Below, one piece after another: positions 7,973 through 11,267 of a stretch of DNA of 11,267 nucleotides; the first letter of the stretch is position 1, and every line of letters starts with the position of its first letter. This DNA comes from an uncultured Eggerthellaceae bacterium. GTDB taxonomy: Bacteria > Actinomycetota > Coriobacteriia > Coriobacteriales > Eggerthellaceae. Location of the stretch: contig CABVEH010000021.1 in assembly GCA_902497215.1 (NCBI GenBank), positions 1 through 11,267 of the forward strand. Direction: 5' to 3'. The position numbers and the translations under genes are program-made. The notes under the pieces are model-generated. The model ran no database searches and was not told the origin of the DNA. It saw nothing but the letters and a program-made list of their open reading frames with translations.

Positions 7973-9748
7973 TTACGCCTCGCGCCCTTCGGCGGTCGCC
8001 TTCAGGTTGAGCCCGACGGGCAGCTGCGCACCCTGCGCCTTCGCGGCGTCCCAGATCGCCTGGCGCACCACGATGGAAAGCTGGCGCAGCGTGATGCTGG
8101 AATTGTCGGGCAGGTGCAGGTGCACCACGCGGCGTCCCTTCGAAGCCAGCGTTTCGGCGTCTCCTGCGGCCTGCGCCTTCGCCAGCGTGCCCAGCGAATC
8201 GGCCTCGGCGCCTTCGGGAAGCGGGATGTCCTTCAGCTCGTCGGCCGACACCACCAGAAACACGCCGATGTTCGGGCCGCCCTTCTGCAGCTGACCCGTG
8301 GAATGCAGGTAGCGCGGGCCCACTTCCAGGCACGACGCGATGTCGAAATGCGTGGCCGCGCTGTGGCGGATGGCCTCAAGCGCCTCGCGGCGCCCTTCGC
8401 CGGTGAAGGGCAGGAAGGCGTTGATGGCCAGGTAGTCGCCCGGCCTGATGGACAGGAACAGCTCGTAGAGCACCGAGGCGAGGTCGGGGCAGTCGGCGAA
8501 CTGCGGCGACGTGCGCACCTCTATGGTGCCCATGTCGATGCGCGGGGTGAACGTCTCGGTGAAGTCGGGCTCGGGGATGCCGTCCTCCAGGATGTTGAGC
8601 ACCGCGGTCTTCGTCGACTGCACGTCGGGCTGGTCGAACGGGCATATGCGCATCAGGTAGCCGCACATGGCCGTGGCGTATTCCCACATCACGAAGTGCT
8701 CGGCAAGTTCCTCCACGCTGTCGATCTTGTAGCTCTGGCGCGGGATGTTGGCGTCCATGTAGGCCAGGCTCATCTCGAAGTTGCGGCTCTCATCCCACAG
8801 GTCGGTCTTGGTCTCGTACATGATGACCGAGCGGTCGCCGGGGTCGTCGGCTAGCAGCAAGGTGTCTATCTCGATGTTGGGAAGGATGCCCTGGCCTTCC
8901 TTGCCTAGCGACTCGGCGATCAGTTGCTCGATCCAAAGGCCCAGCACCCGTCCGCGCTTGGGCGACAGGAACGAGAACTTGTTGCGACCTTGCACGTAGT
9001 TGTCGTAGAGGAACGCCGCCAGGTTGATGGCCGGGTTGTCGATGGCGTCCTCGCTGCAGCTGCGTTCGGCCTCGCGGGCGTGGGCCAGAAGCTCGCGGAT
9101 GTCGATGCCTGCGATGGCGGCGGGAACCAGTCCGAACACCGAAAGCGCCGAGAACCTTCCGCCTACCTCGGGAAGGCCCGAGAACACCTTGCACCAGCCT
9201 TCTTCGGTTGCTTGCTTTTCCAGCATGGTGCCCGGGTCGGTGATGGCGATCAGGTGCTTGGGGAACTCGTCGCCAAGCAGGGGCTTGTAGTGGTCGGTTA
9301 TGGCCTCGAGGTACATGCGCGGCTCGATGGTGCCGCCGCTCTTCGACGACACGATGAACATGGTGGTCTCGGGCTTGCAAGTGGCGAACAGCTGGCGCAT
9401 GCGCACGGGAGAGTCGCTGTCCAGCGTCTTCACCGACACGCGGTTGCTGTCGATCTTGTTGTACTTGGTCAGCGTCATGGGGGCCTGCGTCGAGCCGCCC
9501 TGCCCCATGATCACTATGGTGTCTATCTGCGAGGCCGCAACCTCGTCCGCGAACCGCACGATCTCGTCGATGTCGCAGTGGGGGTTGCTGGCCAGGTCGG
9601 TCCATCCCATGAAGTGCTCGGCGCAGTCCCGGGCCTCCTCCGAGAAGTCGTACAGCGAGGCATCCTTCGCGAACACGCGGCTGGCTGCCTTGTCCTTTAC
9701 CAGGACCTTCGCCGACGGGTAGAGTTTTTCCATGTCTCCGGTAATCAT
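7973..9748 (-). CDS. pgi: Glucose-6-phosphate isomerase, single-domain form of the transaldolase-fused type
   Basis: This cytoplasmic enzyme interconverts glucose-6-phosphate and fructose-6-phosphate. In 591 aa it shows the SIS-type sugar-phosphate loop FIVSSKSGGTIEP (131-143), MGQGGSTQAP (81-90), GGRFSALSVFGLVPAAIAG (196-214), LWIEQLIAESLGKEGQGI (271-288) with the candidate catalytic Glu, and GPRYLHSTGQLQKGGPN (477-493) with H482 and K489. From memory, the last two blocks match the isomerase half of bifunctional transaldolase/glucose-6-phosphate isomerases better than the classical E. coli-type enzyme. No transaldolase domain precedes it, because the gene starts at residue 1 of the isomerase. 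The ATG at 9748 is preferred: AAGGAAG lies 5 nt before it. An ATG five codons later (9733) is a weaker alternative, and the frame is open upstream to 9826 without a supported start. It is the first gene of the operon leading to hypFCD and coaD. Confidence 0.9.
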   Translation of the reverse strand: MITGDMEKLYPSAKVLVKDKAASRVFAKDASLYDFSEEARDCAEHFMGWTDLASNPHCDIDEIVRFADEVAASQIDTIVIMGQGGSTQAPMTLTKYNKIDSNRVSVKTLDSDSPVRMRQLFATCKPETTMFIVSSKSGGTIEPRMYLEAITDHYKPLLGDEFPKHLIAITDPGTMLEKQATEEGWCKVFSGLPEVGGRFSALSVFGLVPAAIAGIDIRELLAHAREAERSCSEDAIDNPAINLAAFLYDNYVQGRNKFSFLSPKRGRVLGLWIEQLIAESLGKEGQGILPNIEIDTLLLADDPGDRSVIMYETKTDLWDESRNFEMSLAYMDANIPRQSYKIDSVEELAEHFVMWEYATAMCGYLMRICPFDQPDVQSTKTAVLNILEDGIPEPDFTETFTPRIDMGTIEVRTSPQFADCPDLASVLYELFLSIRPGDYLAINAFLPFTGEGRREALEAIRHSAATHFDIASCLEVGPRYLHSTGQLQKGGPNIGVFLVVSADELKDIPLPEGAEADSLGTLAKAQAAGDAETLASKGRRVVHLHLPDNSSITLRQLSIVVRQAIWDAAKAQGAQLPVGLNLKATAEGREA

Positions 9749-9753
9749 GGTGC

Positions 9754-9760
9754 TTCCTTC
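9754..9760 (-). promoter_or_regulatory. Ribosome binding site deciding the pgi start
   Basis: AAGGAAG on the minus strand lies 5 nt before the ATG at 9748. The alternative ATG at 9733 has GGAG only 2 nt before it, which is too close to work well. Confidence 0.75.
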
Positions 9761-9836
9761 GAACGGTTTGCATTGCGGGCAAGCGCGGCGCCGACGCACA
9801 AAGGCCCCAGCGTACCGCATTTGCACAGTTAGAACG

Positions 9837-9864
9837 ATGATAGATTATCGCCTTGCGTTTTCAA
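9837..9864 (-). promoter_or_regulatory. Predicted promoter of the pgi-hypFCD-coaD operon
   Basis: On the minus strand a -35 TTGAAA (9864-9859) is followed, after a 16-nt spacer, by a -10 TATCAT (9842-9837). Each hexamer differs from consensus at one position. Transcription would start near 9830 and give a leader of about 80 nt before pgi. The stretch is AT-rich against a GC-rich surround, as expected for a promoter. No operator was identified. This is the only good promoter seen for the five genes. Confidence 0.6.
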
Positions 9865-9907
9865 ACGAGGCAGCCGCACTGATGCCAGAGCGTAACGGGG
9901 ATGGGCC

Positions 9908-9934
9908 GTGACAGGGGACGTTCGCTTTTGACAC
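9908..9934. repeat. Single REP-like palindromic element (tentative)
   Basis: The sequence begins GTGACAGGGGACG, continues TTCGCTTT and ends TGACAC, so its ends form an imperfect inverted repeat (GTGACA / TGACAC, one mismatch). From memory it resembles the short 'GTGACA-GGGGACGGTTC-TTTTGACAC' sequences scattered through many anaerobe genomes, often linked to IS200-like (Y1/RAYT) transposases. Only one copy is present here and no transposase is near. The identification is by resemblance, not by comparison. Confidence 0.4.
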
Positions 9935-9970
9935 ATTCGGTGGAACGCTCAATTTGCATCGCGGGCGCTT

Positions 9971-9984
9971 TATTGTGGTAAAGT
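9971..9984 (+). promoter_or_regulatory. Putative extended -10 promoter of the small ORF
   Basis: TATTGTGGTAAAGT ends in a -10-like TAAAGT (9979-9984), preceded by a TGTGG stretch that may act as an extended -10. A weak -35-like TTGCAT lies at 9954-9959 with a long spacer of 19 nt. The predicted start of transcription, about 7 nt after the hexamer, coincides with the ATG at 9992, so the message could be leaderless. The TTGACA at 9928 has no suitable -10 at the proper distance and is better explained by the repeat. Confidence 0.45.
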
Positions 9985-9991
9985 GGTTCGC

Positions 9992-10168
9992 ATGTTTTTC
10001 ACGAATGGACATACAAGGGGCCTCGCTTCCGACGAGAACGCCATCATGAGCGCGCACTTCGCCGCGAAATGCACCGGCGAGGCGGCTGCTGCCGTCATGA
10101 GCCAGCACGTTGCCCAGCAGTCCATTCGCGAGGGATTCGGCAACAGGATTTTCTACCGATACTTCTAG
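9992..10168 (+). CDS. Small orphan ORF, 58 aa, possibly leaderless
   Basis: I do not recognise this protein. It begins MFFTNGHTRGLASDENA and ends EGFGNRIFYRYF, with an Ala-rich, probably helical middle (about 17-48) and a single Cys. It has no signal peptide, membrane segment or known motif. Reasons to think it is real: about three quarters of its codons end in G or C, as in neighbouring genes; it is framed by its own promoter-like sequence and a strong terminator; and the ATG lies at the predicted transcription start. Reasons for doubt: it has no ribosome binding site, and the same interval could be a small RNA or a regulatory leader for the downstream transporter. A GTG at 9983 in the same frame overlaps the -10 and is unlikely to be the start. 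Confidence 0.5.
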   Translation: MFFTNGHTRGLASDENAIMSAHFAAKCTGEAAAAVMSQHVAQQSIREGFGNRIFYRYF

Positions 10169-10198
10169 CACGCGGTTCGACGAACCGGGTGCTTTTTT
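10167..10198 (+). terminator. Strong intrinsic terminator after the small ORF
   Basis: The arms AGCACGCGGTTCG (10167-10179) and CGAACCGGGTGCT (10181-10193) pair over 13 positions with one mismatch, though the innermost pairs must open to form the loop. A run of six T follows (10193-10198). The stem begins inside the small ORF's TAG stop (10166-10168), so a terminating ribosome would cover the 5' arm. It ends the short transcript starting near 9991 and lies 120 nt before the symporter gene. Confidence 0.88.
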
Positions 10199-10306
10199 AA
10201 TGCCCGGCAAGTCCCGCGTGCCCAGCTTCCGAGTTTCCGTTAAAGATCCGACGCGCATCGGGTTGCGGGCCGCCTTTGTCCGCGCCTTGCGCAAGCCAAG
10301 CAACAC

Positions 10307-10313
10307 AAGGGGG
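10307..10313 (+). promoter_or_regulatory. Ribosome binding site of the symporter gene
   Basis: AAGGGGG lies 5 nt before the ATG at 10319 and fixes that start. Another ATG at 10314 is in a different frame. Between the terminator and this site (10199-10306) I see no clear promoter: a TAAAGA at 10241-10246 has no credible -35. Confidence 0.75.
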
Positions 10314-10318
10314 ATGAG

Positions 10319-11267
10319 ATGGTTTCGAAGGTATTGTTGGTATTGGTGTTCGTCGCCGTGGCGGTGGGCGTGGGCGTGTACTGCCGGCGATCCACCAAGA
10401 CGGTGGACGGCTTCCTGCTGGGAGGCCGCAAGGTAGGGCCGTGGATGAGCGCGTTCGCGTACGGCACCAGCTACTTCTCGGCGGTGGTGTTCGTGGGATA
10501 CGCCGGCCAGTTCGGGTTCAAGTACGGCATCTCCGCCACCTGGGCCGGAATCGGCAACGCCATCCTGGGATCGCTTCTGGCCTGGTGGGTGCTGGGGCCG
10601 CGCACACGCGAAATGACGCACCGCCTGGGCGCGCAGACCATGCCCGAGTTCTTCGGGAAGCGCTACGATTCCAAGGCGCTGCGCATTGCCGCCGCGGCCA
10701 TCATATTCGTCTTCCTGATCCCATACACCGCAAGCGTCTACAACGGCCTTTCGCGCCTGTTCGGCATGGCGTTCAACCTGCCCTACGACGTGTGCGTGAT
10801 CGGCATGGCGCTGGTCACATGCGTGTACGTCATCGTCGGCGGCTACATGGCTACCGTCATGAACGACTTCATCCAGGGAATCGTCATGCTGCTGGGCATA
10901 ACCGCGGTCATCGTGGCGGTCATCATGAGCAACGGCGGCTTCTCCGAGGCCATCGTGCAGCTGTCGCAGGTGTCTGCGCCGGGCTCCGAAATGGCCGGGC
11001 CGTTCGTCAGCTTCTTCGGGCCCGACTTGTTCAACCTGCTGGGCGTGGTGGTGCTGACGTCGCTGGGCACGTGGGGCCTGCCGCAGATGGTGCAGAAGTT
11101 CTACGCCATCAAGAGCGGCCCGGCGGTGAAGCAGGGCGCCATCATCTCCACCATCTTCGCGTTCGTCGTGGCCGGCGGCTCGTACTTCCTGGGCGGCTTC
11201 GGACGCCTTTACAGCGGGCAGATCGAATACGCCGCCAACGGCACCCCCATATACGACTCGGCGATAT
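10319..11267 (+). CDS. Sodium:solute symporter family transporter, 5' part
   Basis: This is the N-terminal 316 codons of a membrane transporter that uses the sodium gradient to import a small organic solute; the gene runs off the window. Family signs are a first membrane helix (about 4-22), then YCRRSTKTVDGFLLGGRKVG (21-40), the SSS hallmark 'Y-x-R-x(n)-D-F-F-L-G-G-R', followed by GTSYFSAVVFVGYAGQFG (49-66), MNDFIQGIVMLLG (181-193) as in the PutP-type 'DFIQG' helix, and GTWGLPQMVQKFYAIKSG (250-267), the 'G-x-P-x(4)-F/R' loop. Further hydrophobic helices are near 75-92, 121-142, 155-175, 186-203, 236-252 and 272-292. About half of a typical 450-550 aa protein is visible. PutP-like proline import is one option, but substrate cannot be assigned. 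It may have its own promoter or depend on read-through of the terminator at 10167-10198. Confidence 0.9.
   Translation, partial: MVSKVLLVLVFVAVAVGVGVYCRRSTKTVDGFLLGGRKVGPWMSAFAYGTSYFSAVVFVGYAGQFGFKYGISATWAGIGNAILGSLLAWWVLGPRTREMTHRLGAQTMPEFFGKRYDSKALRIAAAAIIFVFLIPYTASVYNGLSRLFGMAFNLPYDVCVIGMALVTCVYVIVGGYMATVMNDFIQGIVMLLGITAVIVAVIMSNGGFSEAIVQLSQVSAPGSEMAGPFVSFFGPDLFNLLGVVVLTSLGTWGLPQMVQKFYAIKSGPAVKQGAIISTIFAFVVAGGSYFLGGFGRLYSGQIEYAANGTPIYDSAI

Noticed and set aside
7965..8333. 123-codon upstream extension of hypF.
   Set aside because: It overlaps the end of pgi in another frame, is low-complexity, and HypF proteins start directly with the acylphosphatase domain.
9928..9956. TTGACA at 9928-9933 as the -35 of the small ORF's promoter.
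   Set aside because: The hexamer 17 nt on is AATTTG, and no TANNNT is found at 16-18 nt; the TTGACA is part of the REP-like element.
9992..10198. Possible 6S RNA, tmRNA, RNase P or SRP RNA in the small transcript.
   Set aside because: The ends are not complementary as in 6S RNA, and none of the conserved core sequences of the other RNAs could be seen.
9845..10621. 258-codon minus-strand frame across the small ORF and the symporter start.
   Set aside because: It has no supported start or family match, crosses a strong plus-strand terminator and overlaps a well-supported gene.

Overview
The window is GC-rich, with G or C at most third codon positions. It is densely packed: eight recognisable genes, one small orphan ORF, and almost no spacer inside operons. 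The gene set and style suggest a high-GC anaerobe, most plausibly a gut-type actinobacterium of the Coriobacteriia (Eggerthellaceae-like). It includes NiFe-hydrogenase maturation genes, the isomerase half of an actinobacterial-type transaldolase/isomerase, and a possible leaderless small gene. That assignment is inference; no rRNA or other taxonomic marker is present.

Region 1 (1-3532, + strand) is an ABC-2 type exporter operon: an ATPase (172-1107) and two paralogous-looking permeases (1120-2319, 2306-3532). Spacing is 12 nt, then a 14-nt overlap. Each permease has one N-terminal membrane segment, a large extracytoplasmic domain and about five C-terminal segments, so the pair probably forms a heterodimeric drug, peptide or lipid exporter driven by the ATPase. 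The cargo is unknown.

Region 2 (9864 down to 3542, - strand) is a five-gene operon read as pgi, hypF, hypC, hypD, coaD, with gaps of 8, 5, 3 and 8 nt and one good promoter candidate upstream of pgi. HypF, HypC and HypD act in one pathway: HypF with HypE makes the cyanide ligands, and the HypC-HypD complex assembles the Fe(CN)2CO unit of [NiFe]-hydrogenases. hypE, hypA and hypB are not in the window. coaD, an essential coenzyme A gene, sits where hypE often follows hypD. This operon converges on the ABC operon with only 9 nt between stop codons.

Region 3 (9865-10318) is the intergenic part between divergent units. It holds a short REP-like palindromic sequence, an extended -10-like sequence, a 58-codon ORF whose ATG lies at the predicted transcription start, and a strong intrinsic terminator that begins inside the ORF's stop codon. 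This is the least explained part of the window.

Region 4 (10319-end, + strand) is the first 316 codons of a sodium:solute symporter family transporter, cut by the window edge.
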